NCBI GenBank assembly: GCA_014800735.1
Contig: JAAVFP010000006.1
Span: 13,989-73,000 of the forward strand
Direction of reading: 5' to 3'
Length of the DNA: 59,012 nucleotides
From: Bacteroidales bacterium
GTDB taxonomy: Bacteria; Bacteroidota; Bacteroidia; Bacteroidales; Muribaculaceae
Below the pieces are notes generated by a model, which saw only the letters and a program-made list of their open reading frames with translations, did not search any database and was not told the origin of the DNA. The position numbers and the translations under genes were made by a program. Each line of letters opens with the position of its first letter. Positions within the stretch are counted from its first letter, which is position 1. Shown here piece by piece: positions 16,604 through 25,265 of the stretch.

Positions 16604-17854
16604 ATGTTCTACTATTTATTTACACATCTTCAGGAATCGGGTTTTCCCGGGGTGCGCCTGATGGATTACATCACCTTCCGCTCCGGCGCGGCCTTTGTGC
16701 TTGCAATGCTTATTGCCGTGTTCGTGGGGCGCATCGTCATCGACCGTCTGCAGCGGATGCAGGTGGGCGAGCTTATCCGCAACCTTGACCTTGAAGGCCA
16801 GATGAAAAAAACGGGCACCCCGACCATGGGCGGTATCATCATCATCATCTCGATTGTGGTGCCGTGCCTTCTGGTGGGCAACCTGAGCAACATCTACATG
16901 CTGCTGATGCTGCTCACCACCGTGTGGCTGGGCCTGATTGGTTTTCTGGACGACTACAAGAAATTCAGCAAACGCAACAAGGACGGCATCGCCGGCAAGT
17001 ATAAAATAATCGGTCAGGTGGGTATTGCCGTGATAGTGGCCGTGACCATGTTCCTGAACCCCTCCATGACCATTGTGGAGAACCGCGAGGTGATGAACGA
17101 AACCACCCACGAGGTTGAGGAGGTAATCTACGAAGGGGCCGAGGTGAAGTCGCCCGCCACGACCATCCCCTTCGTGAAGAACCATAACCTGGACTACTCG
17201 GTGCTGACCGGCTGGATGGGCGACCATGCCGAAACCGGCGGCTGGATAGTGTTCTTCCTGGTGACAATTTTCATTGTTACCGCCACGAGCAACGGCGCCA
17301 ACCTGAACGACGGCCTGGACGGCCTGTGCTCGGGCCTGTCGGCAATATCGGGCGTGGCGCTGGCCGTGATGGCATATCTGGGTGGCAACATGATTTATTC
17401 GGCCTACCTTAATATAATGTATGTGCCCGGGAGCAGCGAGCTGGTGGTGTATATGTCCGCTTTCATCGGTGCCCTGGTGGGCTTCCTGTGGTACAATGCC
17501 TTCCCGGCGCAGGTGTTCATGGGCGACACCGGCAGCCTGACCCTGGGCGGCGTGCTGGCCGTGTTCGCCATCCTCATCCACAAGGAACTGCTGCTGCCCA
17601 TCCTGTGCCTGCTGTTCTACGTGGAGGACCTCTCGGTGGTGCTCCAGGTAGCCTACTTCAAGCGCACGGGCGGCAAGCGCATTTTCAAAATGACTCCCCT
17701 TCACCACCACTTCCAAAAGCCCGGCAACGCAGGCATCAACGCTCTGATCCAGCGTCCTCTGGCAGCTATCCCCGAGTCGAAAATCGTGGTACGCTTCTGG
17801 ATTATCGGCATCATTCTTGCCGCAATCACATTTGTAACTCTTAAAATCCGATAA
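16604..17854 (+). CDS. mraY: phospho-N-acetylmuramoyl-pentapeptide transferase
   Basis: MraY transfers phospho-MurNAc-pentapeptide to undecaprenyl phosphate, forming lipid I in the inner membrane. The 416-aa polytopic protein shows KKTGTPTMGGI near residue 67, DDYKK near residue 116, and NLNDGLDGLCSGL (usual form NLTDGLDGL). It also has FMGDTGSL and the HHH loop MTPLHHHF near residue 365. The segment between about 140 and 200 is longer than in E. coli, as is usual in Bacteroidota. The stop overlaps the murD start in TAATG, indicating translational coupling. Confidence 0.97.
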   Translation: MFYYLFTHLQESGFPGVRLMDYITFRSGAAFVLAMLIAVFVGRIVIDRLQRMQVGELIRNLDLEGQMKKTGTPTMGGIIIIISIVVPCLLVGNLSNIYMLLMLLTTVWLGLIGFLDDYKKFSKRNKDGIAGKYKIIGQVGIAVIVAVTMFLNPSMTIVENREVMNETTHEVEEVIYEGAEVKSPATTIPFVKNHNLDYSVLTGWMGDHAETGGWIVFFLVTIFIVTATSNGANLNDGLDGLCSGLSAISGVALAVMAYLGGNMIYSAYLNIMYVPGSSELVVYMSAFIGALVGFLWYNAFPAQVFMGDTGSLTLGGVLAVFAILIHKELLLPILCLLFYVEDLSVVLQVAYFKRTGGKRIFKMTPLHHHFQKPGNAGINALIQRPLAAIPESKIVVRFWIIGIILAAITFVTLKIR

Positions 17855-19212
17855 TGGAAACATCTACAATCACACGCATAGTAGTTCTCGGTGCCGGCGA
17901 AAGCGGCACCGGCGCAGCCATCCTTGCAAAGGACAAAGGTGCCGACGTGTTTCTGAGCGACGCCGGCACGATTGCGCCTAAATATCGTGAAATGCTTGAG
18001 CGCGAGGGTATAGCCTTCGAGGAAGGCGGCCACACGATGGACCGCATCCTGAGCGCCGACGAAATAGTGAAAAGCCCCGGTATTCCGCTGGACGCGCCCG
18101 TTGTGGTGGCAGCCCGCGAGAAGAATATCCCCATCATCAGCGAGATAGAATACGCCGGCCGCTATACCGACGCCAAAATGGTGTGCATCACCGGCTCCAA
18201 CGGCAAGACGACCACCACGATGCTCATCCACCACATCCTGACTCACGCCGGCATCGATGCGGGGCTGGCCGGCAACGTGGGACACAGCCTGGCCTACCAG
18301 GTGGCGCGCGACCCGCACCCGGTGTATGTGGTTGAACTGAGCTCGTTCCAGCTCGATAATATGTACGACTTCAAGGCCAACATCGCCGTGCTGCTCAACA
18401 TCACGCCCGATCACCTTGACCGCTACGACCACCTGATGCAGAACTACGTGAACGCCAAGTTCCGCATCCTCCAGAACATGACTCCAACCGATGCTTTCAT
18501 TTTCTGGAACGATGACCCCATCATCACTGAGCAACTGCGCCACATCACCACCGATGCCTCCAAGTTCCCCTTCTCGGAGCACAAGGAGGAAGGATCGGCG
18601 GCCTATATCGATGCAGAAAACGAGCTTATTTTCAACACTCCGCAGACTTCGATGAGTATGCCGCGCGCCGACCTTGCGCTCAACGGCCTGCACAACGTGT
18701 ATAATTCGATGGCTGCCGGCCTGTCGGCATGCCTGTGCGACATCAACAAGGATGCCATCCGCGAGGCGCTGGAGGATTTCAACGGTGTTGAGCACCGCCT
18801 GGAGTTCGTGGAGGACATCGACGGCGTGCGCTGGATAAATGATTCCAAGGCCACGAACGTGAACTCGTGCTGGTATGCCCTGGAGGCCATGACTCAGCCC
18901 ACCGTCCTGATTTTAGGCGGCAAGGACAAAGGCAACGACTACTCCGAAATCCTGCCTCTGGTGAAGCAGAAAGTCAAGGCTATCGTGGCCATGGGCCTTC
19001 ACAACGAGAAAATTGTGGAGTTCTTCACTGGTCAGGTACCCACGGTGGTTGACACGAACAACCTTGCCGACGCCGTGAAGGCCTGCCGCGAGCTTGCCCA
19101 GGCCGGCGACACGGTGCTGCTGTCGCCCTGCTGCGCCAGCTTTGACCTGTTCAAATCCTACGAGGACCGCGGCCGCCAGTTCAAGGCTGCCGTCCGTAAT
19201 CTGAAAAAATAA
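17854..19212 (+). CDS. murD: UDP-N-acetylmuramoyl-L-alanine:D-glutamate ligase
   Basis: MurD adds D-glutamate to UDP-MurNAc-L-Ala with ATP. The 452-aa product has a Rossmann-like N-terminus (VVLGAGESGTGAAILA), the ATP loop CITGSNGKTTTT near residues 111-122, NITPDHLDRY near residue 188, HRLEFV and the C-terminal LSPCCASFDLFKSYEDRG. The last is typical of MurD (LSPA.ASFD.F). It overlaps mraY by one base and ends 8 nt before ftsW. Confidence 0.97.
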   Translation: METSTITRIVVLGAGESGTGAAILAKDKGADVFLSDAGTIAPKYREMLEREGIAFEEGGHTMDRILSADEIVKSPGIPLDAPVVVAAREKNIPIISEIEYAGRYTDAKMVCITGSNGKTTTTMLIHHILTHAGIDAGLAGNVGHSLAYQVARDPHPVYVVELSSFQLDNMYDFKANIAVLLNITPDHLDRYDHLMQNYVNAKFRILQNMTPTDAFIFWNDDPIITEQLRHITTDASKFPFSEHKEEGSAAYIDAENELIFNTPQTSMSMPRADLALNGLHNVYNSMAAGLSACLCDINKDAIREALEDFNGVEHRLEFVEDIDGVRWINDSKATNVNSCWYALEAMTQPTVLILGGKDKGNDYSEILPLVKQKVKAIVAMGLHNEKIVEFFTGQVPTVVDTNNLADAVKACRELAQAGDTVLLSPCCASFDLFKSYEDRGRQFKAAVRNLKK

Positions 19213-19220
19213 CACCCCGA

Positions 19221-20603
19221 ATGGCACAGACACTCTCCCCTGATTTTGAAGATATGGCCGCCCAGCCGGCCCCCGCTGCCGCTGAAGCTCCGGCAGCCAC
19301 CAAGCGCCGCGTACGCACTGACCACCACCTGTGGGGCACATATATCCTGCTGGTCATCATCGCCGTCATCGAGCTGTTCTCGGCCTCCATCCAGGAGGTG
19401 GCCGACGGCGAAATTTTCCGTCCCATCATCCGCCACGGCATGTTCCTGCTGGCGGGCCTGGTGCTGATGATAATCATGCAGAAAATGCACTACCGGTGGA
19501 TTTACGCCATGATACCGCTCTATGTCGGCGCTTCGGTGGCCATGATGCTGTGGGTAATGGTTGGTGGCCGCGAAATCAACGGTGCCCAGCGCGCCATCGA
19601 GCTTGGCGGCATCCAGCTGCTGCCGGCCGAGTTTCTGAAACTTGCCGCGGCCCTTGGCATGGCCTGGATTATATCGCGCAACCGCGAGCCGGGCAAGCGC
19701 GACATCACACAGCGCGGCCTGGTGCTGACGCTGGGCTTCCTCTACCTGTGCTGCGGACTGCTGTTCACGCAGGGTCTGTCCAACACCATCGTGGTGGTTG
19801 CCATCTGCTTCTCGATGATGCTTGTGTGCGGTGTGAGCTGGCGCAAATTCATCATCGCCCTGGCCATAACCGGCTTTCTTGGAGCCACGGGTATCTATGT
19901 GAAAACCTCGCTGAAAAGCTCCAAACCGCTCACCGAACAGCAGATACGCCGCGCACAGCTCAACGGCCAGGCCATCAACTACGATGCCGACGGCAATGTG
20001 TATATCGTGGGTTCCGGCCGCGGTACCACCTGGAAGGAGCGCGTGAAGCGCCACTTCCGCCCGGACAAACACCTGGAAGCGTTCTCGGTTGATAACCAGC
20101 AGGAACAGCTCAGCTACATAGCGCAGGCCCACGGCGGCCTGCTGGGCGTGGGCATAGGCAAGTCGCGCGAGAACGCACGCCTGCCGCTGGCTTTCTCGGA
20201 CTACATCTTCGCTATTATCGTGGAGGAGCTCGGCCTGTTCATCGGGCTTGGCATCCTGCTGTGCTACATGTGGATTCTGGGACGCTCGGCCATGCTCACC
20301 ACGCAGTTCAGGCAGACTGTGCCCGGCATGATGGTGATGGGCTGCGCCTTTGTGATTGTTTTCCAGGCGCTGTTCCACATGGCAATCGTGTCGGGCGTGG
20401 TGCCTGTGAGCGGCCAGCCCCTGCCGTTGATTTCCAAGGGTGGTATCTCGGTGATAGCCACCTCGCTGGCATTCGGCGTGATGCTGAGCGTTGCGCGCCA
20501 CGCCGCCCGCATCACCGACGACAAGGACCGCCAAGAGGCAGAAACGGAACTTCTGCCCGAAAATGCTGTGAGCGAGAACCCTGCGATGGTGGAACACGTT
20601 TAA
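19221..20603 (+). CDS. ftsW: SEDS-family septal peptidoglycan glycosyltransferase FtsW
   Basis: The 460-aa product has an Ala/Pro-rich cytoplasmic N-terminus of about 35 residues, then about ten membrane helices. The large extracytoplasmic loop at about 225-310 is followed by AFSDYIFAIIVEELGL near 325 and SGVVPVSGQPLPLISKGG near 395. Both are SEDS hallmarks. FtsW polymerises lipid II at the septum in complex with FtsI, which is encoded upstream. Position between murD and murG supports FtsW over RodA. The acidic tail after the last helix is not conserved in the family. Confidence 0.95.
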   Translation: MAQTLSPDFEDMAAQPAPAAAEAPAATKRRVRTDHHLWGTYILLVIIAVIELFSASIQEVADGEIFRPIIRHGMFLLAGLVLMIIMQKMHYRWIYAMIPLYVGASVAMMLWVMVGGREINGAQRAIELGGIQLLPAEFLKLAAALGMAWIISRNREPGKRDITQRGLVLTLGFLYLCCGLLFTQGLSNTIVVVAICFSMMLVCGVSWRKFIIALAITGFLGATGIYVKTSLKSSKPLTEQQIRRAQLNGQAINYDADGNVYIVGSGRGTTWKERVKRHFRPDKHLEAFSVDNQQEQLSYIAQAHGGLLGVGIGKSRENARLPLAFSDYIFAIIVEELGLFIGLGILLCYMWILGRSAMLTTQFRQTVPGMMVMGCAFVIVFQALFHMAIVSGVVPVSGQPLPLISKGGISVIATSLAFGVMLSVARHAARITDDKDRQEAETELLPENAVSENPAMVEHV

Positions 20604-20631
20604 CTTGAATAACAACTAACAAAACACAACA

Positions 20632-21735
20632 ATGCTACGTATCCTGATAAGCGGCGGTGGCACCGGCGGCCACATTTTCCCCGCTCTTTCCATAGCCGAC
20701 TGTTTCCGTCGCCGTTTCCCCGACTGCGAAATTCTGTTTGTAGGCGCTGACAACCGCATGGAGATGGAGCGCGTGCCTGCCGCGGGCTACGACATTGTGG
20801 GGCTGCCCGTTGCGGGCTTTGACCGCAAACACCTGTGGCGCAATTTCTCGGTGCTGGTCAAGCTGTGGAAAAGCATGAGGATGGCACGCAAAATCGTGCG
20901 CGAATTTCGCCCTGACATCGCAATCGGCGTTGGCGGCTACGCCAGCGGCCCGACACTGAAGGCCGCCCAGCGCGCCGGAGTACCTACGCTGCTGCAGGAG
21001 CAGAACTCCTACCCGGGCGTTACCAACAAGATGCTTGCCGCAGGTGCCGGGGCTATCTGCGTGGCCTATCCGGGCCTGGAGCGCTTTTTCCCGGCCGATA
21101 AGATTGTTATGACGGGCAACCCGGTGCGCAAGTCGCTGTTCGACATCACCGAAACGCCTGCCGAGGCCAAGCGGGCCATGGGCTTCGATCCCGAAAAACC
21201 GCTTGTGCTGGTGGTTGGCGGCAGCCTTGGCGCACACACCCTCAACGAGGCCATGATTGAGGCCGTGCAAAGCGGCAAGGTGGTCAAAGCCGATTTCCAG
21301 CTTATGTGGCAGTGCGGCAAGCGCGAGGCCGCGATGTGCGAGGGCGTGGTGGACATCGCCAAGCCGAAAAACCTGAAGGTGAGCGCTTTTATTTCGGACA
21401 TGGCCCGGGCCTACCGTGCGGCCGACCTTGTGGTGGCGCGTGCCGGAGCCGGCACCATCAGCGAGCTTGAGCTGCTGGGCAAGCCTGTGATACTTGTGCC
21501 CTCGCCCAACGTTGCCGAGGATCATCAGCGCCATAACGCACTTGCGCTGACTGAGCGCGGCGCGGCCATCATGGTGCTCGACAAGGACGCCTCCAAGGAC
21601 CTTTGGGACCAGATTGAGATTGTGATTTCCAACCCCGAAACACTGCGCCTGCTGAGCGAGAATATCCTGAAGCTTGCCCTGCCTGACAGCGACGACAAGA
21701 TTGTGGACGCAGCCCTGCGGTTGATGGGCCGCTGA
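20632..21735 (+). CDS. murG: UDP-GlcNAc:lipid I N-acetylglucosaminyltransferase
   Basis: MurG adds GlcNAc to lipid I at the inner face of the membrane, giving lipid II. The 367-aa product has the N-terminal loop ISGGGTGGHIFPALS (residues 6-20), the second glycine-rich loop VGGYASGP, LLQEQNSYPGVTNK, and the C-terminal donor site RAGAGTISELELLGKPVILVPSP. It is the last gene of the dcw run here. The usual next genes (murC, ftsQ, ftsA, ftsZ) are missing; 20 nt after the stop a 36-bp repeat begins and an unrelated gene follows on the other strand. Confidence 0.97.
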   Translation: MLRILISGGGTGGHIFPALSIADCFRRRFPDCEILFVGADNRMEMERVPAAGYDIVGLPVAGFDRKHLWRNFSVLVKLWKSMRMARKIVREFRPDIAIGVGGYASGPTLKAAQRAGVPTLLQEQNSYPGVTNKMLAAGAGAICVAYPGLERFFPADKIVMTGNPVRKSLFDITETPAEAKRAMGFDPEKPLVLVVGGSLGAHTLNEAMIEAVQSGKVVKADFQLMWQCGKREAAMCEGVVDIAKPKNLKVSAFISDMARAYRAADLVVARAGAGTISELELLGKPVILVPSPNVAEDHQRHNALALTERGAAIMVLDKDASKDLWDQIEIVISNPETLRLLSENILKLALPDSDDKIVDAALRLMGR

Positions 21736-21755
21736 GCCGGGGCGCTGTCGCTATT

Positions 21756-21791
21756 TTATTCCTCGCTGCGCTCGGAACACGGTGCACACGC
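21756..21791. repeat. 36-bp direct repeat, left copy
   Basis: This matches 23888-23923 at 35 of 36 positions by eye; the shared core includes CTCGCTGCGCTCGGAACA. The two copies bracket the acyltransferase/AraC pair. This copy starts 21 nt after the murG stop. Confidence 0.8.
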
Positions 21792-21797
21792 CTCAAT

Positions 21798-22946
21798 TCA
21801 AGATTGGATGAGCCCTTTGACAAGCCGGCGGCGTACCGGCGCGTCGTAAAGCCTCTCCACCGCACATGCCACCAGGATGGCGAGAATGAAAATCACGACG
21901 CCGTTGTAGATGTGCACTTCGGCCGAGAGTGCGTCGTGTTTGTAGCGCCAGTCGAAAAGGAGGTAGATAAGCGGGTAGTGAGTGATGTAGAGCGGATATG
22001 ATATCCGCCCCAGCCACTTGCACAGTCTTGTGGTGCGCTCTCCCTGGGTCGCCGTGCCAGCGCCTATCATCAGAATCAGCGGGAACAACACCAGCACGCA
22101 CAGCGATTCGTAGAGGCCGTTGGTCCACCCGTAGGCTCCTATTCCAACCCGCGGCATCAGCAGCGCGGCCGCTATCATCACCGAGCACAGCGCGAAACTC
22201 GCTGCTCCGGCCCATATACGGGCACCGATGCGGTAGACAAGCAGACCGGCAAAGAAGGGATAGAGCAGACGTGTGAAACCGATATAGAGTTGTGTCGGCG
22301 CCAGCGACCATCCGCCGATCATCGTGTAGCGTTCGGCTTCGCGCCCCGCAAGCATACCGAAAATATCAAGATTGCACGACAGATCCACCGACAGCACCGC
22401 GGCAGCCACTACGAAAAGTCCTAAGAGCCACTTCGGGAAACGGCGGATTATCAGCGCATAGAGCAGATTGGCGATATATTCGAATGCAAGCGACCATTGC
22501 GGGCCGTCGAGCGAGTAGCCCTCGCCCCAGCCGCGGATGTCCAGCCCCGAGCTCGTCGGTATCAGCAGGCAGCTCAGCAGCCACACCAGCAGCAGGGTGC
22601 CTACGGTTGTGGTGTCGATATGCGCCAGACCGAAATAGTAGAGCATAGCGCCGAACGTCGCGCCTGCTATCACCATAGGCTGCAGGCGGATGAGGCGGCG
22701 GGCCACAAACTGCTTCAGATTCATATTCCGGCCCCACCGGTCGTCGTAGGCATAGCCCAGCACGAAGCCCGACAGCGCGAAGAAAAAGTCGACGGCAAGA
22801 TAGCCGTGATTGATTATCTGCAGTGCCGGACCCGGCGAATAAATTTCGAAAATATGGAAAGCCACCACGATGATAGCCGCCACACCGCGCAGACCGTCGA
22901 GGATTTCGAACCTCGGTTTAACTGATGTCACACTGTTGGATTGCAT
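21798..22946 (-). CDS. OafA-type membrane acyltransferase (acyltransferase family 3)
   Basis: The 382-aa product has about ten hydrophobic helices and the family 3 N-terminal signature FEILDGLRGVAAIIVVAFH (residues 13-31), including the conserved His after the first helix. The second conserved piece, VDFFFALSGFVLGYAY with RRLIRLQP, lies at about 53-90. Such enzymes move acetyl or other acyl groups to extracytoplasmic sugars. The acceptor cannot be read from sequence. It is divergent from an AraC-type regulator, with both promoters in a short shared gap, suggesting local control. The flanking 36-bp repeats suggest that the pair is a later arrival between murG and the phage-like genes. Confidence 0.88.
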   Translation of the reverse strand: MQSNSVTSVKPRFEILDGLRGVAAIIVVAFHIFEIYSPGPALQIINHGYLAVDFFFALSGFVLGYAYDDRWGRNMNLKQFVARRLIRLQPMVIAGATFGAMLYYFGLAHIDTTTVGTLLLVWLLSCLLIPTSSGLDIRGWGEGYSLDGPQWSLAFEYIANLLYALIIRRFPKWLLGLFVVAAAVLSVDLSCNLDIFGMLAGREAERYTMIGGWSLAPTQLYIGFTRLLYPFFAGLLVYRIGARIWAGAASFALCSVMIAAALLMPRVGIGAYGWTNGLYESLCVLVLFPLILMIGAGTATQGERTTRLCKWLGRISYPLYITHYPLIYLLFDWRYKHDALSAEVHIYNGVVIFILAILVACAVERLYDAPVRRRLVKGLIQS

Positions 22947-22968
22947 AAATGACCGGATTATTTGACTG

Positions 22969-22976
22969 CAAAGTTA
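22969..22976 (-). promoter_or_regulatory. -7 promoter box of the acyltransferase gene
   Basis: The minus strand reads TAACTTTG, 22 nt before the ATG at 22946. It lies 48 nt from the opposing regulator promoter box, so one bound protein could affect both. Confidence 0.55.
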
Positions 22977-23024
22977 CGGCCAAGGATTATCGGGATATTT
23001 GTCTATCGGATAAAAAACTTGTCG

Positions 23025-23032
23025 TATATTTG
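23025..23032 (+). promoter_or_regulatory. -7 promoter box of the AraC-type regulator gene
   Basis: TATATTTG matches TAnnTTTG and ends 4 nt before the ATG at 23037, predicting a leaderless transcript. It rules out the longer reading from 22962. Confidence 0.55.
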
Positions 23033-23036
23033 CGGT

Positions 23037-23864
23037 ATGAATATTGGCCAGTCGAATTTCCGCTTAGACTACGTGTGCCTGCCGCCTGAGCGGAAGATAG
23101 GCATGCACAGGCAGGACACGTGGGAGTTGGTGCTGAATATCCACGGCGCCGGGATGCGCACTATCGGTGCCACGACCTTGCCGATAGGGCCGGGTGAAGT
23201 TATCCTGGTGCCTCCGGGGATACAGCATTTCTGGGATTTCGATGCATCGGATACGGACGCGGACGGTAACATCCGGCACATTGCGCTGATGTTCGGCAGC
23301 GATGTGCTCAGGCAACTGGCATGCGTGTTTCCTGAAATGAGCGAGGTGGCTGAGTGCATCCTGGCAACGGCCGAAGCCGTCGAGGTGCAGGGGGCTGAAA
23401 AAGAGGCGCTGACACACTTGCTGATGGATATGCGCGGACGCTCGGCATTGGCGCGCCTGCCGCTGATAATTGAAGTTCTGACGGTGCTGGGGCGGGCAAA
23501 GAGCACGTTGACGGTTGGAGCGTACACCACGCTTTCGCGCGAGGAGGTTCTGATGGAGAGATTGCGCACCTACTGCGTATGCAACATGGCGCGCAATCTC
23601 AGCCTTGATGAGGTGGCCGCGTATACGGGCATGAGCAAATCAGCGTTCTGCTCGTTCATGCGCCGGACGGTGGGTATGTCGTTCACGGAATATGTGAACG
23701 GGATGCGGCTTGCCAAGGCCGCATTGCTGCTGTCGGACGGCAATGAGCGGATTTCGGATGTGGCCTATCTGGTGGGGTACACGGATGTGCCTTACTTCAA
23801 CCGGCGGTTCAAGGCGCGATATGGAGTGACGCCGACGGAGTTCCGGCACCGGAAGGGACGGTGA
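23037..23864 (+). CDS. AraC-family transcriptional regulator
   Basis: The 275-aa product has an N-terminal cupin-like sensor domain: DTWELVLNIHGAG, then PGEVILVPPGIQHFW near residues 50-66. The C-terminal AraC DNA-binding domain has two helix-turn-helix units: SLDEVAAYTGMSKSAFCSFMRRTVGMSFTEYVN and ISDVAYLVGYTDVPYFNRRFKARYGVTPTEFR. The second is the standard family signature. It probably controls the divergent acyltransferase and itself; this is inferred from position. The start at 23037 is set by the promoter box immediately before it. It ends 23 nt before the right 36-bp repeat copy. Confidence 0.9.
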   Translation: MNIGQSNFRLDYVCLPPERKIGMHRQDTWELVLNIHGAGMRTIGATTLPIGPGEVILVPPGIQHFWDFDASDTDADGNIRHIALMFGSDVLRQLACVFPEMSEVAECILATAEAVEVQGAEKEALTHLLMDMRGRSALARLPLIIEVLTVLGRAKSTLTVGAYTTLSREEVLMERLRTYCVCNMARNLSLDEVAAYTGMSKSAFCSFMRRTVGMSFTEYVNGMRLAKAALLLSDGNERISDVAYLVGYTDVPYFNRRFKARYGVTPTEFRHRKGR

Positions 23865-23887
23865 GGCTTTCCGCTATTATTCCTCTA

Positions 23888-23923
23888 TTATTCCTCGCTG
23901 CGCTCGGAACATGGTGCACACGC
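23888..23923. repeat. 36-bp direct repeat, right copy
   Basis: This is the partner of 21756-21791, with one mismatch (C to T). It lies between the AraC stop and the end of the phage portal gene. A shorter tandem piece (ctattattcct) precedes it at 23872. Confidence 0.8.
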
Positions 23924-23956
23924 TTTGTGGGCGCGCTTCGCTTGCCTTTCCACCAT

Positions 23957-25261
23957 TCAGGTGCGGGCGAGGCGGGCTTTTGTGTTGCGGTTTTCGGTGA
24001 AGGACAGGAAGGTTTCGAACGTGTCGGCCAGGGCCGCGGTGGCGTTGGCCACCTGGGTGTTGAGCATCTGTGCGCCTGTGGCGGAGGAGTCGGAGCGGCC
24101 CAGGAGTGCGTCGCCCACGCCCGATACGTCCTGGAAAAGTTTGAGCTGAAGTTGCAGGAGCTGGTCGGCACCGCTCTGGGCCGTGTTGGTGACAACCTGG
24201 TGGGGCATCACGGGGCCTCGACCGCTCACGGGGAGTACGCCGTCGGACTGAGCCCAGCGGCGGCCTACGTCCTCGAAGGTCATGCCCGGCGGGAGCTGGT
24301 CGGCGGGGAACAGGAGGACGCCTTTGGCCGAGATGGACAGCATGTGGTCAATGAGCGTGACCATGCGGTTGACGCAGCGCTGCTGTTCGATGACATCCTC
24401 GACGAACGGATGTACCTCGCCATCGGTCATGGGGTAGAATTTGACGGCAAAGGGGTGCTGGCGGTGGGGAAAGGGCGAGTCGTACTCGCGGAGCACTGTG
24501 CCATCCGGCGCAAACCATCGGCAGTGCCAAGCAAATTGCATGGTCAGAGGGGCTTCAGGGGCGCTTTCGGAGGCGTCGAAGCTCCACACCTCAACCACAC
24601 GGAAGCGGTCGGGCTGAGCGGTCGAGTAGAAATCCACGCAGCGGTCGGTATCGGCAAAGGTTCCTGTGCTTGCCATCCACTGTTCGGCGCCTTTTTCGAA
24701 TGCCAGGCGGATGTCGGCGGCACGACGGCGCGAGCCATCGGAAAAGCGGTTGACGATTTCTGCCCAGGTCATGTCGTGGAGCTGACCGATGAGTGTGATA
24801 TCGGACCCGCGGGGGTCGGTGAAGGGATTGACGAAAATTGTGGCGGGGTTGACGTTGTCGACCCACACGGCGGTGCCGTCGAAGCGGCGTTCGTGCGAAA
24901 TGCGCTGCACGGCGCAGCCTGAAATCAGAAATTCCTCCATCAGGCGGGCATCCAGCTCGGCCAGCGAGTTGCGTCGGGCAATCTCGCGGATGGCAGGGGC
25001 GGTGTAGAGCTGGCGCTCGGTGCTCATGGTTCGGTAGCGGCCTACCACCGTTTTCACAAGCTGACGGATGAGGTTGTTGGTGATTGGGTTGTGGCCGCGG
25101 CTGCGGGCGTAATCACCCTCGGGGAGGAGGCGACCATCGGTGTCGGGCACGAGGTCGGACCACTGTTTGCCGTAGGTATAGTTCTTGAAGCGTGTGCGAC
25201 GGGCACGGAAGTCGGCCGCAGCGCTCCAGTAGGCATAGGCGCGTTGAAGGAGTTCGTTCAT
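23957..25261 (-). CDS. phage-type portal protein
   Basis: The 434-aa product starts MNELLQRAYAYW. Near residues 60-80 it has NPITNNLIRQLVKTVVGRYR, and near 290-300 PFVEDVIEQQRCVNRM. Near 375-425 it has FQDVSGVGDALLGRS followed by SATGAQMLNTQ. Nucleation near disGi...G.....SG.a is the usual C-terminal portal pattern. Portals form the ring through which DNA enters a capsid. It is much shorter than P22-type portals (about 700 aa) but in the range of small portals. It is the last gene of the capsid-adaptor-portal operon, 4 nt after the adaptor-like gene. No terminase gene adjoins it. The family call rests on motif shape; the frame is intact. Confidence 0.72.
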   Translation of the reverse strand: MNELLQRAYAYWSAAADFRARRTRFKNYTYGKQWSDLVPDTDGRLLPEGDYARSRGHNPITNNLIRQLVKTVVGRYRTMSTERQLYTAPAIREIARRNSLAELDARLMEEFLISGCAVQRISHERRFDGTAVWVDNVNPATIFVNPFTDPRGSDITLIGQLHDMTWAEIVNRFSDGSRRRAADIRLAFEKGAEQWMASTGTFADTDRCVDFYSTAQPDRFRVVEVWSFDASESAPEAPLTMQFAWHCRWFAPDGTVLREYDSPFPHRQHPFAVKFYPMTDGEVHPFVEDVIEQQRCVNRMVTLIDHMLSISAKGVLLFPADQLPPGMTFEDVGRRWAQSDGVLPVSGRGPVMPHQVVTNTAQSGADQLLQLQLKLFQDVSGVGDALLGRSDSSATGAQMLNTQVANATAALADTFETFLSFTENRNTKARLART

Positions 25262-25265
25262 AGTA

